A stretch of DNA of 64,000 nt from Locusta migratoria (taxonomy: Eukaryota > Arthropoda > Insecta > Orthoptera > Acrididae), in contig CM048744.1 in NCBI GenBank assembly GCA_026315105.1, forward strand, positions 975,024,221 to 975,088,220, read 5' to 3'. Position 1 is the first letter of the stretch, and every line of letters starts with the position of its first letter. The position numbers and the translations under genes are program-made. Below the pieces are notes generated by a model. That model made no database searches, was not told where the DNA came from, and saw only the letters and a program-made list of their open reading frames with translations. Shown here piece by piece: positions 21,934-30,960 of this stretch.

Positions 21934-22623
21934 CGAGGTATGTCCACAAAGTAAGTTCCGTTTGGTTATATAAAACAAACGTGTACAGATACAGAAAAAA
22001 TATTTAATAGTTGTATATTTTTGTACAATAAACTACTTTTCTACATAGCTTCCGAAATTTTGTAGGTATTTGTCATTGCATGGCAGAAGTCTTTGTATGC
22101 CTTCTTCGTAGAAGGTTGCCGCCTGTGTATTCAACCATGTGGTAACATGTTCTTTCAGCTGATCATCGCTGAAGTGTTGACCACCATGGACAGGTTTTAG
22201 GTGTAAGAAGAAAGTCGCTAGGAGCGAGACTATACGGAGGATGATCAAACACGTCCCAGTGAAATTCCCGTAAGAGTTGTTTGTTCACATTCGCCTTGTG
22301 ATATCGGGCGGCAACGTGAAGGGAAGAAGAAGACTAGTTTAATCTCTTCCTACACCTAAAATCTGTCCTTGGTGGTCAACACTTCAACGATGATGAGCTG
22401 AAAGAACATGTTTGCCACATGGTTGAATACACAGGCCGCAATCTTCTAGGAAGAAGGCACACAAAAACTTGTCCCACGCTATGACAAGTGCCTACAAAAT
22501 TTCGGAAGTTATGTAGAAAAGTAGTTGAACAGTTGCAGATTTTTATACAATAAATATTTTTTCTGTATCTGTTCACGTTTGGTTTGTATAACCAAACGGA
22601 ACTTACTTGGTGGACATACCTCA
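21934..22623. mobile_element. mariner-derived palindrome: two transposase C-termini back to back
   Basis: Ends CGAGGTATGTCC and GGACATACCTCA are terminal inverted repeats continuing through GTAAGTTCCGTTTGGTT, flanked by TA (21932-21933, 22624-22625). The left half encodes on the minus strand a mariner transposase C-terminus (FFLHLKPVHGGQHFSDDQLK, then ATFYEEGIQRLLP and ending FGSYVEK). The right half encodes a diverged copy of the same C-terminus on the plus strand. There is no N-terminal half and no catalytic core. An inverted duplication of one mariner end could create this, and the result is still TIR-bounded. Confidence 0.8.
22033..22248 (-). pseudogene. mariner transposase C-terminal fragment
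   Basis: The 71-codon frame ends in ...NFGSYVEK, matching the GGDYVEK-type end of mariner transposases, with the AATFYEEGIQ block upstream. It lacks the DD34D catalytic region, so it cannot act as a transposase. Confidence 0.75.
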
Positions 22624-22625
22624 TA

Positions 22626-23880
22626 TACTTACCACAGGTTTTGACAGGCTTCCCTTGCGTCTTCTTACCACTAAATCTAAAGGGCGTTCGATGGGAACTC
22701 CTTGTTAGAAAGGGATCGCATATTCAAAAATTTTGAGAAACACTTTTCTAAACGATTCTGAACACACCTGACAGGTGGTATAGTGTCTTCAAAAACAAAT
22801 TCTTTAAATCATTTATCTACGTCCATTTACCAAGAAGTTGCGTTAATATATCGTCCGCAGTGACAAATTATTGGTTAAAACTATGTTACAGTAAACTAAA
22901 TTTTTTGAACACTAATTTGCCGGATTAATGTCCTCTAACATGTCCTAATACGAACTGTGCAGCTTGACTTATAGCTCGGTAGCATAAAATGATAGCTGTA
23001 GTGGCAGCTGAATGATTCATTCACAGCAAAATACCCAGCTTTTTCAATTATATTCCTTGACTTTTGATTCGTTAAAGACATTTATAAAATTTACAAGAAC
23101 GGGACTAATGAAACAATGTTTTCTTCTATTTCAGTAACAACGGAGACACAGACACGAGTTTTTCCAATTAGGACTGTGCTTTTTTGTCACCTGGATAAAG
23201 ATTTGGATGAGACAAATGCAATGATGTAAAGAGTCATAGCGAAATTCAGAGGAATGTAAACAAATAACACTTTATAACACGTATGCGGGTAGGTAGTACC
23301 GAAAGCAGTACAGTGTCACAAGTGCAAACCGAGTTACATTTCACGGAAATCATTTGGCAAATACTGGTCCTATATTCTTTACTTTACTACTAACTACAAT
23401 GCATTTTTGCTGTTAAATACACTTGTGTTGTGTCTCAAGAGGTTGATTTTACATATTTATGCAGAGACGTCCATCAAAAAGTTTCGTCCCTGTGTAGATA
23501 ACTTTCAGGACAGGCTTCAATTTCAAATTCCATCCTTGTGTTATACCACCTTTTGTTGCTATCTGACTTCTCACTGTGCTATTACCATTCTTTACGAATC
23601 GTCCACAGAACTTATATTTTCTTTTTTTCTGGCTTAACCTGTGATAGATGTTCCTTGAGGAATGTTTAATAATGATATTAAAAAGCAAATTTGCGAAAGA
23701 TTTAGCGAATGTTAGGTTATAAGACACAAACTGCAATCCACTCTACGGAATATTGTGCATAACAGCCGCAAAATAATTTCAATAACCAGGGAAAAATCTG
23801 CATTGCCCATAAATTTTTTAAATTATTTTTATTACATAGCTAACCCATTTCAGTCAGTGGTCATTCTGAGAGCTGCGACG
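22626..23880. other. unassigned AT-rich DNA
   Basis: I see no coding, tRNA-like or repeat signal beyond AT richness. Frames at 23407-23736 on both strands are short and without motifs. Confidence 0.45.
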
Positions 23881-24350
23881 CCAATATCACTGTTGATCTT
23901 GTCGTAATATTGTAGCTGACAATTACCGCAAGCTGTACCATCCATAAACCATTTTGCCCTTTTCAATAATTTTTGGTGGCAGTTCCACATCAAACTAATG
24001 CCAATCTGATGTGAGATTGCCACCGAAATTGGTTGTAAAATGTAAAATTGCTTATTTTTAAATAAAATAATGGAAAGTCCAGGTTGGAATAAATAATATA
24101 GTGAGGACAGTTTACTACTCACCGCAAAGACGTGGCGACGAGCTGCGACAGGCACATACAAAAGACACACACATACAACACATTCAGCTATCGGCCATGG
24201 CCTTCTTCAGAAATAGAGCACTCACGCAATCACACAGGCACACAACACAGTCATACAACCATCACCTCCGACTGCCACACTTCAAATCACGCTCTGCAGC
24301 GAATCAGGGACGGGAGGGGAGGGGAGGGGGAGGGGATAGAAAGGTTACGT

Positions 24351-24407
24351 CACGCCACCACCGTGACGTCACGCCACCACCGTGACGTCACGCCACCACC
24401 GTGACGT
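24351..24407 (+). repeat. three 19-bp tandem units at hairpin centre, with GTGACGTCAC palindromes
   Basis: CACGCCACCACCGTGACGT is repeated three times. The junctions create GTGACGTCAC, which contains TGACGTCA, the consensus CRE/ATF site, twice. Whether any factor binds is unknown. Confidence 0.85.
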
Positions 24408-24540
24408 AACCTTTCTATCCCCTCCCCCTCCCCTCCCCTCCCGTCCCTGATTCGCTGCAGAGCGTGATTTGAAGTGTGGCAGTCGGAGGTGATGGTTGTA
24501 TGACTGTGTTGTGTGCCTGTGTGATTGCGTGAGTGCTCTA

Positions 24541-24575
24541 TTTCTGAAGAAGGCCATGGCCGATAGCTGAATGTG
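24541..24575 (+). ncRNA. hammerhead-like relic in hairpin right arm
   Basis: CTGAAGA (24544-24550), an extra A and a perfect GGCC/GGCC stem II are kept, but GAA is GAT and the base after AGCT is G, which a hammerhead does not tolerate. The left arm has the mirror copy at about 24178-24210. Probably inactive. Confidence 0.35.
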
Positions 24576-24745
24576 TTGTATGTGTGTGTCTTTTGTATGT
24601 GCCTGTCGCAGCTCGTCGCCACGTCTTTGCGGTGAGTAGTAAACTGTCCTCACTATATTATTTATTTTTAAATAATGTGGATGACATAGCTTCTGGTAAT
24701 TGTCAGCTACAATGTTTAGTCAAGTCCAACAGTGACAAATCGATT

Positions 24746-25375
24746 TGCTGTCCAATAAAAGGAAAGATGACAGGCAGTGCTGCATTGTCTCTCGCTGTTA
24801 AGATTACATGGTTTTGTTCTTAGTTTTCATGCAGAAAGGGACACTGAACATGCAGTTCACGTCGTGAACACCAATATCAGATGACAAACCGAATCACAGG
24901 TGCCTTTGAACTTCGCGCAAAAGGTATAACAAAGAATACACAATGCGCAAGTCAATTACGGTCCCTACGCAGGTGCAGCGTTGTAATTCGACAGAGTTTC
25001 TCCATCGATCATTCGGACTTCCATGGTCAGATTATTACGAAACGAAGCCTATATGTTGCCCCAAGATACTCTGAATCTACCTGTGAAAGCGCCATGCAAA
25101 TTCGTGAAGTTGTTTTCGAAATAAGAGGTTTCTAACTGATGAACAGACATGGCGGTAATTGTAAACAAAATAGCGACAGGTTTTTTTTTCTGTGATACGA
25201 CTTTGATCAAATCACACCTATATGGTGCCCCAAATTTCGCTCACGTTTCCTGCGAAAACCGCATGAAAAATGGCCTAGTAGTTTTGAAGATTGAAGTGTA
25301 GGACGACAGACCTAAATTTACAGTTTTATTAGTAGTACAGGAGATTAAACAAATATGGCAAAAAACTTTGAAGAA
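24746..25375. repeat. unassigned DNA with two diverged units
   Basis: Two strips share a CCTATATG-TGCCCCAA phrase followed by a CC-TGCGAAA-CGC-ATG phrase (about 25040-25110 and 25215-25275). These resemble the non-coding repeat type at 51.4-52.5 kb. Nothing codes for protein. Confidence 0.45.
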
Positions 25376-25384
25376 GAACCGAGC

Positions 25385-26045
25385 AGGGTGTCCAGCTATC
25401 TTACTCACTCAAAATACTTCTGGAACAACAACAGCTATTGTAAAACGACTTCCATCGGTAGCAATGTAGAGCAGAGGCTCATGAATGTACGTATTTTGAA
25501 ACCTAATACAAAAGCATGTGTTTTTTAACACAAACTTTTTTTAATGAACCTCCTATATTATTTCTTCAGCAATATATAGGATGACAAATCACATAAACAA
25601 TGGCGTTGACTGTATCGGAATACGTCAATTACATCCCGAGATATTGCGAAGCAAATTTGACGCTTGAAATACGCGAAACGCGCGGCTAGCGCACGTCCTG
25701 AGGCTCAGGCGAGAACCCCATGCTGCTCAGGATGTGCGCTAGCCGCGCGTTTCGCGTATTTCAAGCGTCAACTTCCCTTCGCAATATCTCGGAATATAAT
25801 TGACGTATTGCGATACAATCAACTCCATTGTTTATGTGATTTGTCATGTTATAGATTGCTGAAAAACAAGTTTGTGTTAGAAAACAAGTTTGTGTTAAAA
25901 CATGCTTTCGTTTTAGAATGTTTCAAAATATGTGCATTCATGAGCCCCAGCCTTACTTTAATACCGGTGAAAGTCCTTTCACTATAGCTATTGTTGTTCC
26001 AGAGATATTTTGGGTGAGCAAGACAGCTGAGGCACCATATATATA
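25385..26045. repeat. 660-bp imperfect palindrome
   Basis: Inner arms around a centre near 25710 match closely (TTGAAATACGCGAAACGCGC at 25663-25682 with its reverse at 25744-25763). Outer arms match imperfectly, for example CTGGAACAACAACAGCTAT (25422-25440) against ATAGCTATTGTTGTTCCAG (25985-26003). No coding capacity and no flanking duplication was found; it is probably a foldback DNA element. Confidence 0.75.
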
Positions 26046-26208
26046 CAATAAACCGGAAACTTTAAGTCAAGCTTATATGGCGAGGTGCGGCAGAATAGCC
26101 GTGCGCACTAAGGCGCCCAGTTGCAGTGCGCGTTCGAGGTTTCCCTTGGGCATGGGTGTTTAGGTTGTTCTTAGTATAAGTTACTTTAAGGTAGTGGTAG
26201 TGTAAGTA

Positions 26209-27180
26209 CAGGGTGTCTCACGAAAGACGCCTGCCAGGAATCCGCGGATCGCGTGGTACGGCTCCCGGCCGCCGCCATCGCATCCGCCGGCCACGGCAGC
26301 GCCCGATTCTCGGACTCTATTGTGCAGCGGGCGCATACACTAAGTTAAAGTCTAAAATAACATTGACATCTGAGTAACCTAAGCTTTATTTATAGTAGAT
26401 GTTCAAAATGATGCAGCTATCTTAACTATAACTTATGTAATAATCATCGTACATGTTCTCTAGCGTATTGTCATCAAAAGCATTGATGATAGTTGCAACT
26501 TTAACCTTCTTGCCGAAAGACTGTTGGTATTCACTGCCACTGCTTCCATCGCCTCTTCCCGCACTTACCGTAGCACTACCGCTTGCAATGAGTTGTCCGT
26601 CATTATCATCCCTATTATCATTGTTTTAAGTTTATAACAACAGTAACTTATGCTCATATCTCTGTATCATAACAGGTACGAAAAAGCATGCAAATGATTC
26701 ATCTTCTACACTAATACCATCTTCACGAAGAAGGGTTCTTCATAACTTCATCTCAACTAATCGCAATACATTAGCAGGATTGATTAGCAATCGCCGCCCC
26801 ATCTGACGCTTCACTACACAAATAACTTCACAAAACGCAACTTCGGAGGTACACTGCACCGTTCCTGCTGGCGAACCGGCAGGTCAAAGTGCAACGCGGC
26901 ATGGCACACGCAGAGGCCTCTAATGGGCGACTGCAGAGTTATGCAGATGCGGCAGTATCACTAGTGCAATAAGGGATCTTTAGATTATCTCTCATACGAT
27001 TTTGGTGTATTTCTGTTTGTTCGAGCCTAAGTACTTTCATTGTCAGTGTATGCGCCCACGGAACAACAGAGACCGAGAATCGGGCGCTGCCGTGGCCGGG
27101 GGATGCGGTGGCGGCGGCCGGGAGCCGTACCGCGCGATCCGCGGACGCCTGGCAGGCGTCTTTCGTGAGACACCCTGCAG
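26209..27180. mobile_element. 965-bp element with 130-bp GC-rich terminal inverted repeats
   Basis: CAGGGTGTCTCACGAAAGAC at 26209 mirrors GTCTTTCGTGAGACACCCTG at 27159-27178. The match continues for about 130 bp through CGCGGATCGCG and GCGCCCGATTCTCGG to GCGCATACACT. It interrupts a SINE, with TGTAAG on both sides as a possible short duplication. Superfamily is not clear: the CAGGGTG start is hAT-like, but no 8-bp duplication is plain. Confidence 0.85.
26422..26624 (-). CDS. short acidic C-terminal frame inside the TIR element
   Basis: The minus strand is open from about 26624 to a TAA near 26422. It encodes an Asp/Asn-rich start (NDNRDDNDGQL), a Gly/Ser stretch (GRGDGSSGSEY), FGKKVKVATIINAFDDNTL and a Tyr-rich end (YDDYYISYS). 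There is no start Met in this strip. It could be the last exon of a transposase or accessory protein, or chance. I do not recognise the family. Confidence 0.35.
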
Positions 27181-27299
27181 TTTGTAAGCCTAGCGACTAA
27201 TGACCAACATAGTCAAGTCCCTTAGATTTACAAATATTTGAACATCATATGGCGAGGTACCTCTCAGTGCGCAGGGTATCCTGTACAGCTCATAGAGAA

Positions 27300-27670
27300 T
27301 CAGAGTCTCACTAACCTGGGCTGCCACGTGCCAGTTCGCCTCCTCGCAGCACGGCGAGCGATTGCAGCAACTGTAGCGGCGGAAATGCCGGCGGTCGCAG
27401 GGCGACAAAAAGCGGGGCCGGCGGGCCCGTCCTGTTTGGTGGCGGTGACCTTGGCGCGACCTTGGGGCGCAGACACGTGGCCCCACGTGCCACCCTCGCG
27501 GCCTCGACCCCCGCAAGGCCGGCCGCTGCCCCCGCGTCCTCCACGCCTGCACGCTGCATCGCTCCCCTCCAACTGCGGCGGTCATTGTACACTGCCGCAG
27601 AACAAGTAGTCCGCCTAAAAAGACGACATTGCATTCGAGCATTCGATCCGACGACACCTGGTGTAATGTA
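27300..27670. other. GC-rich island
   Basis: This 370-bp strip is far richer in G and C than its surroundings and dense in CpG, which makes long overlapping frames appear on several frames and both strands. None has a recognised domain. It may be a CpG-rich promoter-like island or a fragment of a GC-rich element. Confidence 0.5.
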
Positions 27671-28134
27671 ACCGCTAGAGCAAGACTTTATGCTACTAAT
27701 CGATACCAATCTATTTCATCACCCGATACCAGAGGCGTCGACTTTTGAAAATCAGTGTGGGTGCTGTATACCACGTTTCACAAATGTTCGAAACCAACCC
27801 TCATGAAAATCAAGTTCATGCATTTTTTAATGAGCAATATTTGATAAAAGTAAATAGGCAGTTGTCTGCCTTTTAAAGATAGAAGGAAGAAGGAGGAGGA
27901 AGAAGAGGAAATCATGGTTGCATTAGGACACTACAATAAAGCGATCTAATTAGCCGAAGTGGATATTTCGATATAAGTAACGCCCCAAAACTTCTACACG
28001 ACCATTGAAATAATTTTTCACATCACACAAATCTAACACTTTGTGCGAAGCTATTCTTTCTGACAAAAGCTTTTGGTAGAACTCCGTCACCAAGGTTTAA
28101 AGAAGTCTTTGAAATATTTTGATATTTTGAAGTC

Positions 28135-28178
<44 letters not shown>

Positions 28179-28250
28179 GTCAGTTCCAAGCAAGAGCTGT
28201 ATATTTCATCGAAACTTTCATCACTTCGAGATAACTTCATGACATCTCTG
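27671..28250. other. unassigned DNA with poly-T tract
   Basis: A T run of about 35 lies at 28145-28178, and an AGGAAGA-type purine strip at 27883-27910. Nothing else was recognised. Confidence 0.45.
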
Positions 28251-28301
28251 ACAGTATTAATATATTAATAAAGAACAGTCTAGAATGCACTAATTTATTT
28301 C

Positions 28302-28342
28302 ATTCAACTAGTTTCTGTCTCATTTAGACCATCTTCAGGAAT
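28302..28342 (-). ncRNA. hammerhead-like motif, near intact
   Basis: On the minus strand stem I pairs ATTC with GAAT (28339-28342 and 28302-28305). The core CTGAAGA (28332-28338) is perfect. An extra T, then stem II GTCT/AGAC with loop AAATG, then GAA, palindromic ACTAGT and T follow. The base pair next to GAA is G-A instead of G-C. Every other invariant base is present. Confidence 0.6.
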
Positions 28343-28449
28343 TTTGTCTCCATCGATGTTGTGGAGTTGGCCGGTAGCTAGGAGCCTTCCAGTGAGGCAC
28401 TGGAAGTCTCCCAGCTACCTGCCAGCTCCACAACATCGATGTAGACAAA

Positions 28450-28488
28450 ATTCCTGAAGATGGTCTAAATAAGACAAACTAGTTGAAT
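28450..28488 (+). ncRNA. hammerhead-like motif, GAA damaged
   Basis: This is the mirror copy in the right arm: ATTC/GAAT stem I, CTGAAGA core and ACTAGT are kept, but a 2-nt loss turns the GAA junction into a bare AA. Likely inactive. Confidence 0.45.
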
Positions 28489-28525
28489 GAAATAAATTAG
28501 TGCATTCTAGACTTCTTTATTAATA

Positions 28526-28865
28526 AATTTAAATAGAGTGCTGTTGACTCAAAAATACAGAAACGAAAATGTTTCCAAAAATAAGTATTAATATAGTCCA
28601 AGGTTTTTTTAAGCCTGAGAGAAAAGCATTACAAATTTCAACTGAAACGGTTTTCATTTATCTTCGCCACTTCCCTTGTTATTAAAATTAAACTTTAGCA
28701 TCAGCATCAGATTCTTCAAGCTAAATTCCTGGAAGAACACAATTGAATGTTCATAAATACGTACACCTGAAAGATCAAAAGTACTACTTCGAGTTCTGAA
28801 TAGGAGGCTTTATGATTATGAACTGCAGTGTTTGCCCGTCTTTGCAATTACAATTAAAATGCGAT
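28526..28865. other. unassigned AT-rich DNA
   Basis: Nothing recognised. Confidence 0.4.
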
Positions 28866-28871
28866 TTTCTC

Positions 28872-28916
28872 ACCAGACGCGTTTCGTTTTAATGACAGTA
28901 AAACATCTTCAGTGGT
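28872..28916 (-). ncRNA. hammerhead-like motif with every core base and all three stems
   Basis: On the minus strand stem I pairs ACCA (28913-28916) with TGGT (28872-28875). The core is CTGAAGA (28906-28912); an extra T follows; stem II is GTTTTA/TAAAAC, six perfect pairs with a 7-nt loop (28886-28904). Then come GAA (28883-28885), palindromic ACGCGT (28877-28882) and C (28876) as the cleavage-site base. The only departure from the textbook form is the extra T between core and stem II and the minimal stem III, which would favour a dimer. No surrounding hairpin or coding sequence was identified. Confidence 0.6.
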
Positions 28917-28919
28917 CTG

Positions 28920-29585
28920 TAATAATAGAAATCTACAGTTTGTTTTGTTTTTAGATCGAAAACAGTTCGTTATCGGAATATGAAAAGTAGGCCTAACGTT
29001 TTGTTACTTACGGAAATTTTGTCTCGTTTTCGCTTCACATCATGGAATGCCGGTCTGTTTCATGCAGTACAGCCGGTTTTTCATGCTGTGTCATTTTTCC
29101 ACTACTTCCACTGTCACTATTGCACTGCCCATAATTGTTTTCACAGATCAGATGTGTGTCTGTTTTGACTGAGTCTCCACAGTGTGTTATTGGAATGTTG
29201 CCAAAATCACGAATGTAGTTATTTTTCTATGTTTTATAATAAATTATGTTTTAGTGTATTTAGTTTTGATGTAAGCGGACTGGAATTATTGGCAAAATAA
29301 TATATATAATGGAGACGTTTCTATATATTTTTCTATTATTGTTATTGTTATTGGTGGGGAGGGGGTTGAGTAGTAGGAATCGATGATTGAATGGTGGTTG
29401 GATGTGGTAAGGTGGGATGTGAAGTGAGATGGAAGACAAAAGTGATGGGCAGGAGGTGGGGTGGTGGTGGTTGGTAGAGGGGAGAAATTTGTCAGTTGGC
29501 TTTTATTAAATAATTAAGGTACTGTATATTCATTGTGAAGAAGTAACAGTAATATTGAAACTTCTGGGTAGTGGTAATGCAAGTA

Positions 29586-29643
<58 letters not shown>

Positions 29644-29760
29644 TTGTGTGTGGGGGGGGGGGATTGGGACTGGCTTTAAAAAATCTAGTATGTGATTTAG
29701 GGTAACAGTGAGGGGAACGAGGTTGAGTGGTTAACAGGGAGCGAGAAAGTTTGGGAGTTT
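28920..29760. repeat. unassigned DNA with (GT)n microsatellite
   Basis: A (GT)n tract of about 55 bp lies at 29588-29642, followed by a G run. The strip 29350-29500 is G/T-rich. A 62-codon plus-strand frame at 28980-29168 has no motif. Confidence 0.6.
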
Positions 29761-29764
29761 TATT

Positions 29765-30960
29765 TCAGTATGTGTGACACATACGCTAGAAGAAGCACTT
29801 GGAGAAGAAGGTTATAGAAGGGGAAAGAGAACGCGAGATGCGATTGGACTCCTAAGAACCATCTGCGAAAGATACTTTTAAAAGGGTAAAGAAGTGTGTA
29901 CTGTCTTCATAGATCTCGAAAAGGTATTTGATAGAGTGCAGTAGGAAATTTAGAAATTTTGAAAAGGGTGTAAAGTGGAAGGAGAGAAGACTAATAGCAA
30001 ATCTGTACCGGAATCAGAAGGCACGAGTACAAATAGGTAACGTGATCTCTGAAGTAACCAAGACTGGGAGAGGTCTCAGATAAGCCTGTTACCTCTCGCC
30101 AATTCTATTTAACATTTATCTGGAGGAAGTACTGGAAAGCTGTTTGGGTGGGACAAGAGGCGTAAGAATAGGTGGGCGGAAAATGGTATAAGATTTGTTC
30201 AAAAAAATGTTTGTAGAACTTATGGGACTTAACTACGGGGTCATCAGTCCCTAAGCTTACAAACTACGTATCAACTAGCTACAACTAAGGACGGCACAAA
30301 TATCCATGCCCGAGGGGGGATTCGAACCCCCGACCGTAGTGGCCGTGCAGACCGTGACTGGAGCGTTTCAGTCTCCTCGGCCACCGCGGCCGGCTATATG
30401 ATTTGCTGATGACATGGTCATACTTCCAGAAAATAAAAATACACTTACTCAAATGGTAAATGACCTGAGTGAGGCTTTTACAGCATATGGCAAGAAAATT
30501 AATAAAAAAACGAAAAGCTTGGTCATAGTTTGAAAGAAAAGGAAAGTGGAAATTATGTTGGAGTCAGAAGTCATAGAACAGGTGACAGTATTCAAGTATT
30601 TGGGAAGTTGGATTAAGGAAGATATGAATTGCCAACAAGACATCAAAGTGAGAATGACTCTGGCGAAAGAAGCGTTTCAGAAGCAGAGAAGACTCCTAAT
30701 CAGTGGTTTAAACAAAGAATTAAGGAAAAGACTGGTTAAGTGTCTAATATGGAGTGTGGCCTTGTGTGGAGCAGAAACGTGCACATTGAGAAAGCAAGAT
30801 GATGAAATTGAAGCTTGTGAAATGTGGATATGGCGTAGGATGGAGAGTATCATCTGGATAGACAAAGTCATAAATGAAGAACTGAATAGAGTTGGAGAGG
30901 AACGGGTAATGTTGCTGACGGTAAATAGGAAACTCAACTGGTTAGGCCACAGTTAAGACG
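29765..30960 (+). pseudogene. LINE reverse transcriptase fragment (endonuclease-RT type), split by a SINE
   Basis: The plus strand reads RTRDAIGLLRTICER, VFIDLEKVFDRVQ and LFNIYLEE-type sequence before the SINE. After it come FADDMVILPE-like sequence, VTVFKYLGSWIKED (30579-30620), WSVALCGAETCTLRKQDD and MWIWRRMESIIWIDKVINEE. These are the RT and post-RT blocks of the LINE class often annotated as endonuclease-reverse transcriptase. Clade is not resolved. Stops and frameshifts are scattered throughout. Confidence 0.8.
30199..30393 (-). mobile_element. tRNA-derived SINE (head variant a) inside LINE
   Basis: Body and head match the common SINE: TATGGGACTTAACTACGGGG, B box GGATTCGAACCCCCGACCG (plus strand) and the CCACCGCGGCCGGC end. 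TATAAGATTTG (30188-30198) and TATATGATTTG (30394-30404) are its target duplication with one mismatch. Confidence 0.9.

Larger units (their letters stand above)
24066..24661 (+). mobile_element. 596-bp hairpin element with central 19-bp tandem repeat
   Basis: Arms 24088-24350 and about 24408-24661 are near-perfect inverted copies, so identical reading frames appear on both strands. An unpaired 22-nt tail is at the left only. TTATTTTTAAATAA at 24052-24065 and 24662-24675 is a probable 14-bp duplication, weaker evidence because it is AT-rich. Each arm holds a CTGAAGA-type hammerhead relic. No protein is expected. Confidence 0.75.
23883..24745. repeat. outer inverted repeat around the 24.1-kb hairpin
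   Basis: ATTGTAGCTGACAATTACC (23909-23927) mirrors GGTAATTGTCAGCTACAAT (24695-24713), and the similarity extends to CACTGTTG blocks at 23888 and 24728. The hairpin element 24066-24661 sits between, so one palindromic repeat was inserted in the loop of another. Confidence 0.65.
26087..27246 (+). mobile_element. tRNA-derived SINE split by a TIR element
   Basis: The SINE head and start of the body lie at 26087-26211 (GTTCGAGGTTTCCC as B box, then GGGCATGG) and the rest at 27181-27246 (GACTAATGACC, AAGTCCC and ATTTGAACAT). ATATGGCGAGGT at 26075-26086 and 27247-27258 is its 12-bp target duplication. The insertion accounts for about 970 bp in between. Confidence 0.85.
28264..28525. mobile_element. 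hairpin element with hammerhead-like motifs in both arms
   Basis: Arms 28264-28395 and 28400-28525 are near-perfect inverted copies (TCTAGAATGCACTAATTTAT and its reverse). The arms contain a CCTGAAGATGG block. I could not define a target duplication because the edges are AT-rich and repetitive. Confidence 0.75.

Noticed and set aside
24101..24653. Identical 90-94-codon frames on both strands
   Set aside because: They are mirror images created by the hairpin arms and have no protein domain.
25663..25763. CGCGAAACGCG sequences as hammerhead stem III
   Set aside because: No CUGANGA-like core lies upstream; the match is part of the palindrome arms.
27190..27709. Frames of 120-155 codons on both strands
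   Set aside because: High GC content removes stop codons; the frames overlap on several frames and show no domain.
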